Assembly: GCF_022605725.1 (NCBI RefSeq)
Contig: NC_065554.1
Span: 26,493,100 to 26,557,099 of the forward strand
Direction of reading: 5' to 3'
Length of the DNA: 64,000 bases
DNA from: Anthonomus grandis grandis
Taxonomy: Eukaryota > Arthropoda > Insecta > Coleoptera > Curculionidae
Each line of letters begins with the position of its first letter. Position 1 is the first letter of the stretch. A program made the position numbers and the translations under genes. This document shows positions 11,588-23,953 of the stretch, one piece after another. The notes below the pieces were generated by a model, which was not told the origin of the DNA, ran no database searches, and worked only from the letters and a program-made list of their open reading frames with translations.

Positions 11588-11695
11588 CAGGGTGTCCCAA
11601 ATCCAAATTACACAACTTTGCCTCGATTTAACCGACCCCGTAACTCTTACGGCTTCCGAGATCCCAATGGTCACCCTCGATTTTGGGACACCCTA
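11588..11695. mobile_element. 108-bp miniature inverted-repeat element
   Basis: The left end CAGGGTGTCCCAAA (from 11588) and right end TTTTGGGACACCCT(A) (to 11695) are inverted copies, both flanked by TA. This is the insertion pattern of Tc1/mariner-type MITEs. The interior is about 80 bp and non-coding. Confidence 0.65.
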
Positions 11696-11699
11696 TACA

Positions 11700-12100
11700 C
11701 ATATTGAAAAGAAAGCCAAAAGGATATGGAATAACAAGGTTCCGCAAATACATCTTAATATACAACAGAAAAACCAAGAGCATTCAAGGGTAGGTATGTC
11801 TTACTACATGAGAAATATACACAAATTATCGAAGACGTAGAATAAATCAACGATAAAATAATTAAGACCGTCCTTAAACTAAATCTAATCACTGGACATC
11901 TACGTAGTATAAATGCTTCAGATATATCCAACCCATAGAAAAATTGGAAACCTTCTATCAAAAACTACAGAGATGCATAGAAAAAATTATTATAATAAGT
12001 GACTTCAGTCGTAATCTCAGCCAACTTAGAAATAGATTACAGTCTCACACTATGTAGATCATTACTGAATTAAAGAACCACAGTTAGAACTTGCTTCCAA
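11700..12100 (+). mobile_element. LINE endonuclease-domain relic
   Basis: Plus-strand translation in shifting frames gives QIIEDVE then INDKIIKTVLKLNLITG (about 11820-11895), then RYIQPIEKLETFYQKLQRCI (about 11920-11980) and KIIIISDFSRNL. This resembles the part of a LINE apurinic-type endonuclease in which a YAP.....FY..L segment precedes the IIIxGDFN catalytic motif. The GDFN is eroded to SDFS. It is frameshifted, has stops and no adjoining reverse transcriptase. Confidence 0.5.
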
Positions 12101-13444
12101 TAATAATCACCTTAACACAGCTCTAAATGATGATATAAGCGACTTTTGAGCCGTGCCTTCTCTGAAGAAAATATCTATATCTATCTTGAGTGCTATTTTG
12201 AAATTAATCAACTGTAGGTTATATTATGATTAGAATAGGAAGTTATGAACTAGAAGTAATGAGTCATATTTCATAAATAATTTACGCGGTAAAAATAAAA
12301 ATGACCGATTTTTGTAAGTGATCACTGTCCTCACTTCAACTGCGCATTATTAAATTTAATAATTCTTAGTCATGCACTCTTTCATTAATCAAAAACCTTT
12401 GAGCGTCACTCTCGAGTATCGTTGGTCCCAATTAACCCTGACTTTTCTCAAAGACTAATTGACCCGAAAAGAATCCCGAGACTCATTACGCGGCCCCGAA
12501 AATACCGAATATTTCAGCAAAATCTAAATCATTCCATCCGCAAATTGTGACAAATTAAATCGGTTTAGCCGGAGTCGTTCTAAAAATGGCATGAAATAAA
12601 TCTGTTGGGTTCGCTATCACAATCAAGATAAAGCATGCCGCTTGTCGGAAGTGGGGCTATTTATGTATGCATTTGCTCTCGCACTAATTAAATTCTGTTA
12701 CGTGTGGTCGAGAATACTAATCTGCCCCATAGATGAGATAATAGGAAATATTTTATTAAGAAGAAATAAGCGGTTTTTGGGACTTCAAAGGAAGTCCGTT
12801 TTCTGATAAGGAGGAACGTCGTTTTTTTTCATCCGAATCGACATTTTTATAGCCTCGTAGATAAGAGGTCTTCTTAGGAAATTATATAGGTTCAAATTAC
12901 ACACACGTTGCAGCATCAAATCGATAAATGTACAACATCAATTTTAATTAACGAAAAGCAAATATGGGCCAGGCAAATCCAATTTGTCAAAAACCTTTTG
13001 GCACAATTGCAAAATCTATTGCAAATATTTGATATGCTGATTCAAAGCTGAAACATTAATTTGTACCATACATAGGTAATTGGAAAGTGAAATTTGGTTT
13101 GATGGTTTAGTTTAAGTTAATGCTCGAAAAAAAATTATTTTCTTTTTAAAAAATTGTAATATACGAATCATGTCTCATCTTTAAAGTGATCACACGAGTC
13201 ATTTATATCGTCATTCGTAGTTGTCAGTATAATAATAATCATATTTAGCTCAATGGCATAATTATGAGATATGGCTCTTTCAATTTTAGATTAAGCTAGC
13301 AAATACTTTCTAAATAAATTCATAACTTTTGTTCTACGAAGACCAAGACCACAAAGTGATTTTTTTGCAATTGAGTTAGAAACGAAAGTATTAAGAGAAA
13401 AATTAAGTGTTTATAATTGTTTCACAAGATTCAGCTATTTCAAT
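12101..13444. other. No gene recognised
   Basis: Mostly AT-rich. 12300-12880 is more mixed in composition (for example ACGCGGCCCCGAAAATACCG near 12488) and not visibly repetitive, so it may hold conserved non-coding sequence. No frame of note. Confidence 0.4.
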
Positions 13445-13600
13445 TCTTATAACATGAATAATGTCTATGAGATACGACCATTTGAATTTTACTTCACATC
13501 ATCAGCAGCTTGCTTGGTCAAGCTCAGAGTTGTTGGCCAATAACTTTTGATCTACGGAAGCTAGAATCATCAATTAAACTTCATTGGTTCACCTCGAAGC
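13445..13600 (+). repeat. Dispersed repeat family R1, copy 2
   Basis: Blocks in the family order: ATACGACCATTTGAATTTTA, then CAGCAGCTTGCTTGGTCAAG, then CTCAGAGTTGTTGGCC, AACTTTTGATCTACGG and AAGCTAGAA. Confidence 0.7.
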
Positions 13601-14684
13601 ATAATTATTAAAAATTAAATTATTTAAGCATCAGTTTATCAGTTTCCTATCATTTATACAATTAAATATAGAATGTAAAAAAATATATAAATATATAATT
13701 TGTACAAGTAAATATAGTATATATTATATAGTCAAAAACTCCACCTTACGTTGGATAACTTCAGTTAACTTAAGTTTTACATTCATACTTTAAACCTTAT
13801 GGTACTAGGTTAGTTTCTCGATGAGTCTATGGTGTTGTTTTTTTTCTTTTACTTTTTTAATTTTTTGTTTTTATCTTATAATTATAACCTAAAAATATTT
13901 GTTAATTTATGTATGGTAAAGGTTTTGATATGGCTTTTAAAGGTCTTTAGTGTTTTTATTTAAATTTTTAGTTTTGCTTAAACTAATATTCTTAATTTTA
14001 GACCTGAAAATGTTCTAGTTAGAGCGAAATACGTGTAACCTATTATATGTCGTGAGACCAAGATGGTGTATTTTCTTTTTTTCGTCAATTTTGTATGTTG
14101 GTCTCTTTAAGAAGAATGAATGAGATTTTTATTCTACTAAATCCAGAATAATAAAATAATCTTTTTTTGCTTGATAATAGTCTGTTTTAATATATTAATT
14201 ATAGGTATTTAGATTCTTAATTCAAAACCAGTGAAGATATCTTAACCATAATACAAAGCATTTGGTTGATAGAAGCCACGTCAAAAAAATTACTCATAAC
14301 TGCTTTTGTAGATACATTAGAGTCATAACTATTATAAAAAAAAGAAGAGTCTACACTGATCTGCAATTATTACACTTATTACATTAACCTCTCATGTCTC
14401 ACTTAATGAAGACTTCTGTTAAATAATTTTGAATGTATTCCAGGTAATTGTTTTTTTCTTAGTTATTCCAGGCATTAAAAGTGGCTTTCAAAGTGTTAGA
14501 GGGAGTTATTGATCCTTTTGACTTATTTCAAGCATTTTAGGTAATTTTTAAACTCTTCCAAATATTGCATTTTAATTTTTGGTTATTTCAAGCTCGTTAT
14601 TTAGGCATTTATTTGATAGTTAGCATGTCATGAGATTTCTGTTAAGTAGTTTTGAATCTATTCTAGGCAGTCATTGTCTTTTTT
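13601..14684. other. No gene recognised; AT-rich with AGGCA-type motifs
   Basis: At 14397-14660 two related segments each pass from TTCTGTTAA(A/G)TA(A/G)TTTTGAAT to ATTC(C/T)AGG. Isolated TATTCCAGGCA and TTCTAGGCAG words occur, resembling the motif that builds the arrays at 31-57 kb. No coding signal. Confidence 0.4.
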
Positions 14685-15030
14685 GGAAATACGACCTTTT
14701 GAATTTTACTCCACGTCAGAAGCAGCTTATTCCGTAAATCTCATAGTTTTTGGTTGATAACATTTGTTCTGCTAAAGCTAGAGAAAAGAAAAAAAGAAGT
14801 TGCGTCGCAAAAATCACTCATATTTAATGCAATTGAGCTAGAGCTATACATTTTTTAAACACACTTAAAGACTCTCTATTTACAAGATTCATCTATTGTT
14901 ATTCTTATAGTATCAATCGTTTACGAGGTACGACCTTCTAAACTTTACTCCACGTCAACAGCAGCTTACTTCGTCAAACTCAGAGTTTTTGGTTGATAAC
15001 TTTTGATCTACTGAAGCTAGAAGAATAAAG
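14685..15030 (+). repeat. Dispersed repeat family R1, copies 3 and 4 (tandem)
   Basis: Two copies in direct orientation (about 14685-14785 and 14925-15030). Each reads TACGACCTT then TTTACTCCACGTCA, CAGCAGCTTA(C/T)TTCG (or a close variant), a GTTTTTGGTTGATAAC block and AAGCTAGA. They are separated by about 240 bp, which suggests a longer repeat of which this is the best-conserved part. A weaker relative follows at about 15270-15320. Confidence 0.7.
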
Positions 15031-16449
15031 TAAACTTTATTTGATTGCAAATAGTCTGTTCTAAAATACTAATTAAACTTACTAAATTCTTGACTTTTTC
15101 TAAAGCACTTAACCAATGAAGATACCTCACCTATTATACAAATCATTCTGTTGATAAATGCCACGTCAAAAAAAAAAATCAGTCTCTTGTAGCTGAGTTA
15201 GGATGATCATGAGTCTGCAATTATTTACAAGGATTTGCAACTTCTATACTTATTGCATTAATTGTGTATGAAATTGAATTTTACTTCAAGTCAGCTGAGC
15301 CTATAATCAAGAAATATAGTTATCATATCTGAAAAGCTTTATATGATTTAAAATATTATAAGTCACTTACGTTAGATTGCTTGAAGCTACTCTCATATTC
15401 CTTGTTCAATACATTGACCTTTATCCTAATTGAAGAATTTTTCAAACTTTTTCTCTTGTTTAACCATTCCAAGTCCAGTACCAATCATCACCATATATTC
15501 ACAGAATACTTAATTGTCTCAAAAACTATGAAGGTAAAACCTGCTATTTGCTCATAATTCCAATATTATCATAATAATCACTACTTCCATTTGCAATATT
15601 ATTATCATAAGCACTACTTCATTTGCCCAATTATTTTTCACTTGCTCACACGTCAGTATTTTCTACATCATTAATAGAAAATATCTCCTTTTCTTATAAA
15701 TAATTCTAATAGCATTCCTTCTTCCTCCATAACAATTCAAATAATCTTCAGATGGCGATAAAAATAAAGAAATCACCAAAAATGTGCGGCCATCAAACCA
15801 CATTAACTCGTAAAGACTCGAGCATGCCGTGGGGTTATCTTAGCCTCGTATCTTTATAAATAAATTAGCGTCATTAAAAGAATCATGTCGCAAAGATTGC
15901 CAAGCTACGATAGCTTCTTCTCCTTTTTAATTATATGCTGGCTTCTGCTACCGCCAAGAGGAATCTCAAAGTTAAGTACGTTCTTACCGCATATCTGTGA
16001 TTGCTTATCGCACAGCGGGCACCACTCTTTGACAGTATTATTCGCTATTTCTTAGATAAAACGATTATTTTTTTTTGTTTATTTTGAGGGTCATCAGGTG
16101 ACAAAGGACAATTAAGTTTATTCGGAAGTCGAGTAAAAGCAACAATGCTGTCTTCGTTGTCGTCGTCGTCGTAGTTGTAGAATTTACATTTTTATTACAA
16201 ACCCAAGAATAGGCAGGGATCGTTTCGAGCGGCCACAAACAAAAGATTGTAAACACGAAAACAAAAGGAAAAATACGAGTGGCATTAGCAAGACTTGAAT
16301 TTTAATTTGGAATTAAAAAAAAATATCACCGAGAGGAGAAAACGCTCATGGAGGTCTTTAACGAGACATAGAAAGGGTTTTTATTAGGACTTTAATATGG
16401 AGGTTAAAATACAAAAAGAAAAACAGTATAAGGTCTTATTTGAGATAAA
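15031..16449. other. No gene recognised
   Basis: 15330-15750 is AT-rich and contains two short related stretches around AATATTATCATAATAATCAC and AATATTATTATCATAAGCAC (15560-15620). 15770-16060 is more mixed in composition and unique. A short (GTC)n tract sits near 16157-16174. No convincing coding signal. Confidence 0.4.
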
Positions 16450-16800
16450 GATTGGCCCATTTGTCATGAAATATCGTAATATAGATAAAGAATACAGGCC
16501 CAGGATAAAAATTTTTGATCCGACAACGTTATGGCATACAGGCGTTGTTCTATCAATGTCCCTAAGTCCAGATTTTCCCATTCATAGCAGCTCTTAAGAT
16601 TAGTTGAATTGACGTATGCAGGTCTCATCTTTCTAGAAAACACAAGTCCTAAACATGCTCTATTGGACTTAAATCCGGACTGCATGCTGGCCATCCTAAA
16701 ACTCCGATATCTCGAATGTATCGGTCGGCAGTTAAAGAACCTCCATCAAGCAGTTTCAATTCCGTCTGACCCTTTAAAGATATTCTGCTTAAGAGCATAA
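16450..16800 (-). mobile_element. Tc1-like transposase relic
   Basis: The minus strand from about 16775 reads ELKLLDGGSLTADRYIRDIG and then, in frame, VLGWPACSPDLSPIEHV (to about 16650). WPACSPDLxPIEHVWD is the third catalytic motif of Tc1-family DDE transposases, with its Asp in SPDL. The expected Trp after HV is a TAG stop. The C-terminal tail continues with frameshifts to a LYAITLSDQ-like stretch near 16520. The first two catalytic segments and the termini are not recognisable. Dead copy. Confidence 0.8.
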
Positions 16801-17794
16801 CAGACCTACTTTTAAAATTAGTTAAAAGCCTTATGTTGCACTGAAAATAGCATTCACCATCTTATCTGTAAACAGGTATTGTAATTAATAAAATTTGGGG
16901 TCATCAGTAAACATTACCCCCAATCAGGTATATTGCAATTTAAGTGCTCCTGGGTATATCAGTACTTACACCAATATTCGTCGATGATATTTGTACATTT
17001 CGAATAGCAGCTAACTTACGTTGGAGCTGAATTTTTGATCTGACTAGAGAATGAACTGAGAATCTGTATTAGTTTGTTTTAGTTTTCCTAAAAAAACCAA
17101 ACATACTAATCCACCCACACCTCAATAAATACGCAAACGCCAATGAAATGAAATTCCATCAGTCAACATCAAAAATGTCACTACTGTCACCTCCCTGTCA
17201 ATATATGATTCCGACTTCCACCATTCATGCTTCATAGCGCTGGTTCGAATCATATTAATTTGTTTTTATCATTGTACTATCCTTAATTAAGGTTAGTTTA
17301 GTTTGACAAGTGTGACATTGCCATTAAACGTACTTAAGGTGGGTTTATCTTTAAAGTTTGCGTTTTTTTTCCATTTTCAACCAAGTGATGTAATTTATCC
17401 TGGAATATCAGATTAGGTCTCGTGTTAAGAAACAAACGCAAAAAGGACGTTTTTTAAAACGTAATTGTTTAAAATAAATGTTTCGTTAAAAATGTTTTAG
17501 AAAAAAGCTTTATTGTGTAACAAGAATCTTTCAATAATAAGATGCTTACTAATGTATAACAGATGAAAAAGTTATTTAATTAAAAAAAATAAACCGAGAG
17601 ATATAAAGTATAAAAAGACAACGTATAAAAAATTAACAATGATAGGAATTTGAAAATTAAATTGAAGAAAAAGATTCAAAAACATTAAACATAATAAATC
17701 CTAAGCTTAAAACTATACACTAGAGCACACTATATGTTAATGATAATTAAATGAAGAATTTATATAAAATGAAGATGTGATGGTTATAAGGTCA
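16801..17794. other. No gene recognised; AT-rich
   Basis: Unique AT-rich sequence without frames of note. 17000-17350 has slightly higher complexity. Confidence 0.4.
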
Positions 17795-18260
17795 ACTTCT
17801 ACAAAACAACGTTAGACTTGTTGAACGTTTCCACGAATTATTCTTATAAAAGTCCTGACAACGTTGCCCCAACGACATTCAATGCCGTCTAAGGTCAAAA
17901 GATTGTTGTAATGCAACGTTGTAGTTTAATGTCTTCTAGACGTTCAATCATGGTCAAATTTACTAGTAATTTTGATTAATAGTTGTCCCGTTGGGTGAAT
18001 ATTTGTAGTCATTTTTGAGTTACATTTTATTGCCTTTATAGAATATAATTTCTTAAAATTCCCGTGGTTTAAAGAGCAGACAAGTTGAAGTAACGTTGCT
18101 TAATTATTGTAACCCGACTGTAAAAGTTGAAGTTTATTTTTTATTAGGAAGACGTGTAATACTACTTACTAATTTATTACGACGTTGTTTCGTCGACGTT
18201 AAATACCAGCTGGTTAAAACGTCAGCTGAACGTTGACAAGTCATTTGGAGTCTAATGACG
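17795..18260. repeat. Cluster of AACGTT palindromes
   Basis: AACGTT or its extended form CAACGTTG occurs repeatedly (near 17807, 17824, 17860, 17917, 18091 and 18228), with GACGTTGTTTCGTCGACGTT at about 18181-18200. This density is far above the rest of the window. Such clusters can be subterminal transposase-binding repeats of a DNA transposon. No terminal inverted repeats were pinned down. Confidence 0.4.
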
Positions 18261-19477
18261 GGTGATCTAAGCATTTGAAAATGTTTGGAAATGCTCAGAT
18301 TTGGATCTCCAGATTTTAAATAGCAAAAAGCTCCTTTTAGAGCAAAGGACTCTAAGAAATAATTAAAATGTTTCCTGGAGTAATATTCAGATTTTGGAGA
18401 CAAAATTGCCGGTGTTCAGCTATACAGAGTTGGACTTAAAAATCTGCCTTATCCAAAAAATTAATGTTTTAGGGAGAGCATAAATGCATTCTGAGTCAAG
18501 ATTAATTGCAATTCATTTCTTTAATTCTACATATAAATAATCACAGATTGACTCAATTTTACTAAAATTAGCGTCGTTTCATCATTGTAATGCAACTGTC
18601 ATTTTTTATACTACTGTACTAATTAATACAATATATTTGTATGCAATAACCCCTAGATCCTTAATAGAGTCCACATTTTCTATTGGATTATTAGTTAACC
18701 TATAATTGCAACAATATTTCATTGTAAATATTTAAGATAAGCTTGAACTTCACTCAATTTTCATTAATAACTACGTTCAGTAGAAGACAATCTTCATTAT
18801 TTTCTATGATGCGAAATAATTTTAAGTCATGTGCAAATAAAACACACTCAAGACGTAACAGTACTAGTAGTATCATTAACCAAATGACTCAAAGGCCTTT
18901 GAAAAGTTGAACATTATGGAGGTAAATCACAAGTTTCTATCAAACTACTCTTATGTATTGATGCAGTTTCAGCAACTTTCTAAACCTCTGGAATATCATC
19001 CAGATATATCAAGTCCTTCTATCCAGATTAAGGATGTAAAACAGAAAAGTTGCAAGACATTGGGAACAATCTCAAAGATTATAAAAAGTATATAATCCAT
19101 ACAGTATAAAAGATTCATAATAATAATTCACAATAATTGAATCACACAAAATCTTTTGACTACACTCTTTATGATCATATTTATAAAGCGTTAATCCCAA
19201 AAGTGTCATTCACATGAGATCCCAGCTGACTGGAAAAAACTCAGTACCTAGGTCCTTCGTGTTCGATCTTAGATCCTTCATTATCCTTATGAGTTTCTAT
19301 GATCCGAAACAATTTTACGTCATATGCAAGTAAAAGACACATAGACTTAACAGTACTTTATCATTGACAAATGTACAAAAGATTATAGAGACAATATTGA
19401 TTTCTTAAATGACGTCATTTAATACTGGTTAACAATTATACTTAAAGCAATTTAGAGCCATGACATATATTATAATA
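18261..19477. other. No gene recognised
   Basis: AT-rich. Two segments look related: 18770-18860 and 19275-19370 both run from ATCTTCATTAT or CCTTCATTAT through TTTCTATGAT(G/C)CGAAA(T/C)AATTTTA(A/C)GTCAT(G/A)TGCAA to an AACAGTACT word. This suggests a duplication about 500 bp apart. No domain in any frame. Confidence 0.45.
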
Positions 19478-19725
19478 TACAGTGCTTTAACAGTTCGAGA
19501 GTGGCTTAATGAACAGTTTCCAGGGATGTCCAGTTGAATGGCCCACACGGTCGCCAGACTTAACAGCACTAGATTTTTTTCCTTTGGAGGGTATTCATCT
19601 GAAAATATGATTGATTTTAATGCATCGAATTACTAGCGAATGTAAAGATATTAACGGACAAACATTTGCCAATGTTCGTGCGAAATTTCAAAGAAGAGTT
19701 TATTATTGTCAGTTAATAAAATAAA
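19478..19725 (+). mobile_element. Mariner-like transposase C-terminal relic
   Basis: Plus-strand reading gives YSALTVREWLNEQFPG (from 19478). After a small frame change it gives WPTRSPDLTALDFFPLEG, the third catalytic motif of mariner-type DDE/D transposases (SPDLTPLDFFLWG in active copies), then RITSECKDINGQTFANVRAK and FQRRVYYCQLIK before a stop. The N-terminal half is absent. It belongs to the same broad transposase group as the relics at 21.6, 26.1 and 58.8 kb. Confidence 0.82.
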
Positions 19726-20115
19726 TGCTGTGAACTGATTAATTGTTACAAACCTAAATTTTAAAATACACTGTTGGACGGTATGTCCTTTAAAGGGATG
19801 TATAGCCATTTGACATACCAAAGTATGACATCGATAAAATACCAGACATTTTAGCTTACTATTTGCGGGTAGGTCAAGGTGAGGAGGTGATTGACAAAAC
19901 TTTGTCCAATATCAAATAAACGTCCCCCTGTACATCTAATTGGCCGTGTTTTTTTTTGTAAGATGTTATTAAAGGGTGGTTCGTTATGAAATCAGAGCAC
20001 TGTACATTATTTGTTCAATGGTAAGACTGTGCTTAAAGGATTTAGAAAATCTGCATACATAACATCCAATTGTAATACTAATGTACAGTTTGGCTTCTAG
20101 CAATCAAGCAATCTG
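19726..20115. other. Flank of mariner relic; no gene recognised
   Basis: This may include the decayed terminus of the preceding element (AAACGTCCCCCTGTAC near 19917-19932). No other feature. Confidence 0.35.
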
Positions 20116-20430
20116 GAAAACTTAATGACCAGATCAACGAGAATAGGATTTTGCTGCAATCTTTCGTGAGTTATCCAAAGCATTTGCCTGTGTATACCAC
20201 GGTAGAATACACTTTTAAGGTTTTAGAGATTTGACATTTTGCTGACGATACAATTTTTCTCTGGCATAACAATATGGACAACTAATCACTAGACACCTAA
20301 GCTTGATAGTAGTTCTGGAAAACGTAAAGTCCCGGTTTCATGCTAACTTATCGTAACTTTAGCTGAGGACATATTAGTAATTGCAGTTATTCGGACAGTT
20401 AAGTTTTTGGGAACCTTACATTAATTGTGC
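20116..20430 (+). mobile_element. LINE reverse transcriptase relic (FADDT family)
   Basis: Plus-strand segments in order are DFAAIFRELSKAFACVYHGR (motif A, usual form DLSKAFDCVxH), FADDTIFLWHN (about 20240-20272, motif C with both Asp residues intact) and TVKFLGTLH (about 20398-20424, the conserved thumb-proximal VKFLGI motif). Most of the sequence between motifs A and C is deleted. Wording and order closely match the minus-strand relic at 59.9-60.9 kb (FVDDTIMLWHT), so the two probably belong to one LINE family. Confidence 0.8.
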
Positions 20431-21594
20431 TAAATGCTATCTTATAGACCACGCAAGAAAAAGACTATGTTTATGAATCAGGTTGTAGCGAAATAGGACA
20501 ATCAATAGTTTTCTTTTACATTGAATATGGATATGACGTTGCCAAATCCCTTTTGACGTCCAGATTTCACCATTATGCAAATCCCGAACAATTTCTAATA
20601 AATGCATTAATTTTTTCCACCATCCAGGTTAATTACTTATTAATTAATTTTCATCTCGGGTGATACCAGGCCAGGCATTAAATGCTCCAATGACTTTTAT
20701 CTATGGTAAACTATAATTAATAACGCTTTAGAGGTGTTTACGCCGTACCATTAAATTATATATATTTCCAATGCGCGCCCCGTAAACGGTCATTATAAGC
20801 CGCTTGCATTATGTTTAGGTTTTACGTAATGGTGTAAATAATGAGTTTGTTGTACCCGAGCGATTTTTTTTTTATTTTCGTTTAAATGTTTCCTTCATTT
20901 GCATTTCGTGGTACGGATACCGCCGGGCAATTTTACGAAGCTGTTTGCTTAGGTGAGCTACCAGTGTTTTAAGAACCTCTTAAAAAGTATTTCAATTTAC
21001 GCGTTTCGTTTGCGTTGCCGTAGCGTGGGCAGCCTCTTTAAATAACGCTTTTACGAGGGACTTATAAACGTTAAGGAGAGGCACCTAACAAGAATTTTAT
21101 TTTTTAAAAGAAATTGTACCACAGCAGTCTTTTAAATAAGTCTCTAGAAAGAATGGTATTAAAAATTAATTAAATTTAGACAACTGATTTAGACTCATTT
21201 CTTATTTGCGTATTTAAAGAGAGGTATAACTGATTATAGTCCGTTCAATATTTAAAATTCATGATGATTCATGAAGATTCATGAAGTAGTATCATCCGCA
21301 AAAAGATCTAAGTAGCTTCTTTAGTTGTGTTGAACAAGATGTTTTATACAGTGTCAGTTTTAATGCAAATATCCCTAAAACTAAAAAAGTTAGAAAAGCG
21401 TAATTTGGTAGAAATATTATACAGGTAGCGGGGAGCTACAACCACCATATTTTGGTCATAGAATGAGTCACTCCTTGGATCCGAAGCACCCCAACCTCAA
21501 TAATTTTAAATAGCAGCACTCTTTTTTGGGATACCTTAAGTTAAAGGTCTTTTCGAGTAGTATTCACTTTCATAAGAATTTCTTTTAAATTTTA
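20431..21594. other. No gene recognised; includes a conserved-looking block
   Basis: 20560-21070 is unique, more mixed in composition and contains homeodomain-type TAATTA words and an octamer-like ATTTGCAT (near 20897). It could be a regulatory block. No frame of note. 21240-21590 has no recognised content. Confidence 0.4.
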
Positions 21595-22340
21595 TACAGG
21601 GTCAAAAAAAGGTAGAAGTTAAATGAAATAAACTCTGTTTTTATTAAAAGTTATTTCATTTAATTAGTTGCTCAAAATGCCTTCCATTTTGGGCTAAACA
21701 AAAGTATATTCTATTTTCAAACACATTCTAAAACACTTCTCTTGGAATAGATTGGAATAGATCGAACATTGGAATAGGTGCACATTCTGTAATAATTCGT
21801 TGCCAAAGGTCATCGAGTGAAGCTGGTTTGAACACAACAATTTTTAAGTTACGTTAGAAAAAAAATCGAGGGGCGTTAGATCTGGTGATCTCGCCGGCCA
21901 TTCCTTGGGATCTTTTCTCCCAATTCAGTGATTTGGAAACGCATCATCTAAAAATTTCCTCACAGGAAGAACATAGTAGAGTTGCGCTCTATCTTGTTGA
22001 AAATGTAATAAATCTTCATTTAAGTTCCTACCCCCATGAATATCCAACTGATTTTCTATTTCTTCAACACTTTTATGTTGAATGGTGGTTTCTAACATTT
22101 CCAAATAAGTTTCGCCATTAATGTTACCATTAATAAATATCTCTGCCCACACATTGATTTTTTCTGGATACTGTGCGCGTCCTTTTCTGAAAACGCGCGA
22201 ATTTTCATCACTCCAGTAATAGACAAGGTATTTAAGGATAACTCGTAATATTCTAAAAATTAAAAAAAAAATGAGCAGCACATTCAAAAATAACTTCTGA
22301 TACCCAAAATTCTCTATCCTCGTTGTTCATAATTTTAATT
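21595..22340 (-). mobile_element. Mariner-like transposase relic (catalytic domain)
   Basis: The minus-strand frame 22287-21925 reads YWSDENSRVFRKGRAQYPEK, INVWAEIF, NINGETYLEMLE and LLHFQQDRAQLYYVLPVRKF, then LDDAFPNH. After one TGA it reads IGRKDPKEWPARSPDLTPLD and FF. These are the second (HFQQD) and third (SPDLTPLDF) catalytic segments of a mariner-type DDE/D transposase. The first catalytic Asp region (normally GID/GVD after NVWA) is altered to AEI. A C-terminal tail (LWQRIITECAPIP, REVF, GRHFEQLIK) runs to about 21655. A TATACAGGG terminus-like word lies at 21594-21602. The N-terminal HTH is missing. Confidence 0.88.
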
Positions 22341-23953
22341 TAACCCTAAAACTGGGATTCTTAGATTCAAAACTCAAGTACATCATAGTAAATGATTTTT
22401 TTTAAGGTGTAGATTACTTCAAAGATATCTTGCGTTATACATTATCCCTTCTTTATTTAACAAACTAGACAATTGTTAATGAATGTTCTCTAAATAACTT
22501 ATAGCAAGCACAATAATAAGCAAAATTTTCTTATACATATACTTACTGTAGCGATCTTACCAGCATCGAACCATCTTGTCTATCCCGAGACTCGAAAGCA
22601 CAGAACACAAATATGGAGAAATGTGGGTTGCCTTGTTAACCCGGAGCAATTTTGCCCTCTACTGCAATAATTCGAACTAATTTTGACATTTGCAAGCCAT
22701 ATCCGAAATTTGCGGGAAATTCGAATTCTAAGATGTACCCAACTTGAGAAAACTACTACTCGATACGGGTACTCCATTTTTTTTCAAATTTTTTGACTGG
22801 ATTTTTCATAAAAAAGTCTAGAATTTATTTCATTAAACATCAAGGCACAACAAAGAGCTAGTTCGCTCGTAGACTTTGCCTGCAATTTAAGGTGTTCCAA
22901 AATTGGTTTGATTTGCCCAAATTTAAAAGATATATTGGAGAGTATAGCTTGAAGAGTTCTTGGAGATGGTAATTGAAAAAAGTATCCTAAATACTTGTAA
23001 AGCCATGGAGTTAAAGGCTATGTCTTTCACTAAACATCTGTGACCAGAAGGTGTACTTGCATTGGATTTAGCAATTGAGAATTAATTAATTCTTTAGTTA
23101 CTTTATTAAGCTTTCTTCTGAAACCTTCCATCATTATAAAGAAACTTTAAGGAAGCAATATGTGCTCTTTAATTTTTTATAAGTAGCCTCAATTTAGATA
23201 ATTTTCTCATGGCGGATTTATGAACAATCACGAGCTTAGCTATCTTTTAAAAGACCAACCTTAGCAAGGATGCCTGAAATTCTTTAAACCAAAATAATAT
23301 TTATCAATAAAATTTGTGGAAACATTGGAACAAGACCTCCCTGATGGTGAACAATTTGAGTGAATATTACCTGATAAGATAGTTGAAGTGGACATACCAC
23401 TAGTCTGTACAGACTCTTGCTACTTGAATTTTATTATCAACAAATTGATAATGTGAAAATAATTTTTTTGGTTTTAGGAAACATGAAGAATAACAGAACC
23501 TGGTGGTTTAGTGGAGAAGTAAAGTTGCATCAAACCTTGAGCCTTGACTCAGAAGGAACATCAGGGTTATTCTACTTTAAAGTTATTGCAATTATTTATT
23601 GAACTGACCTGGCATACCTTTATCCATGATTTCTTTAACATGGGGCTTATAGGAGATGGTGATAGAGAAGACATTTATTTTTAAAACTCCCTAGACAATT
23701 AATAACATAGATATTCTTACACAATATTTACATGATAGTTTTGTCTTAGTCTTTTCTAGAACCCTTCCAAATTCTACGACTTTTTAAACGTCAAAACACA
23801 AAACGAAAAAATAACAAAAGTCAACGTCAAAGCTGTCAAAAGTGTCACTAACATCGATACTGTCGAATTTTGCTAATGTGAAGTCACCCTAAGATGGTCG
23901 CCGTCCGAAATTCCGCTTTGACGAATCAAGTTTCATGGGCCTGCTCGACAGTG
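22341..23953. other. No gene recognised
   Basis: AT-rich unique sequence with a more mixed patch at 22560-22760. The 65-codon minus-strand frame there (22580-22777) has no recognisable domain. 23830-23950 becomes GC-richer on approach to the LTR-like element. Confidence 0.4.

Noticed and set aside
22580..22777. 65-codon minus-strand frame with several aromatic and cysteine residues
   Set aside because: No family resemblance found by eye and no splice or start context.
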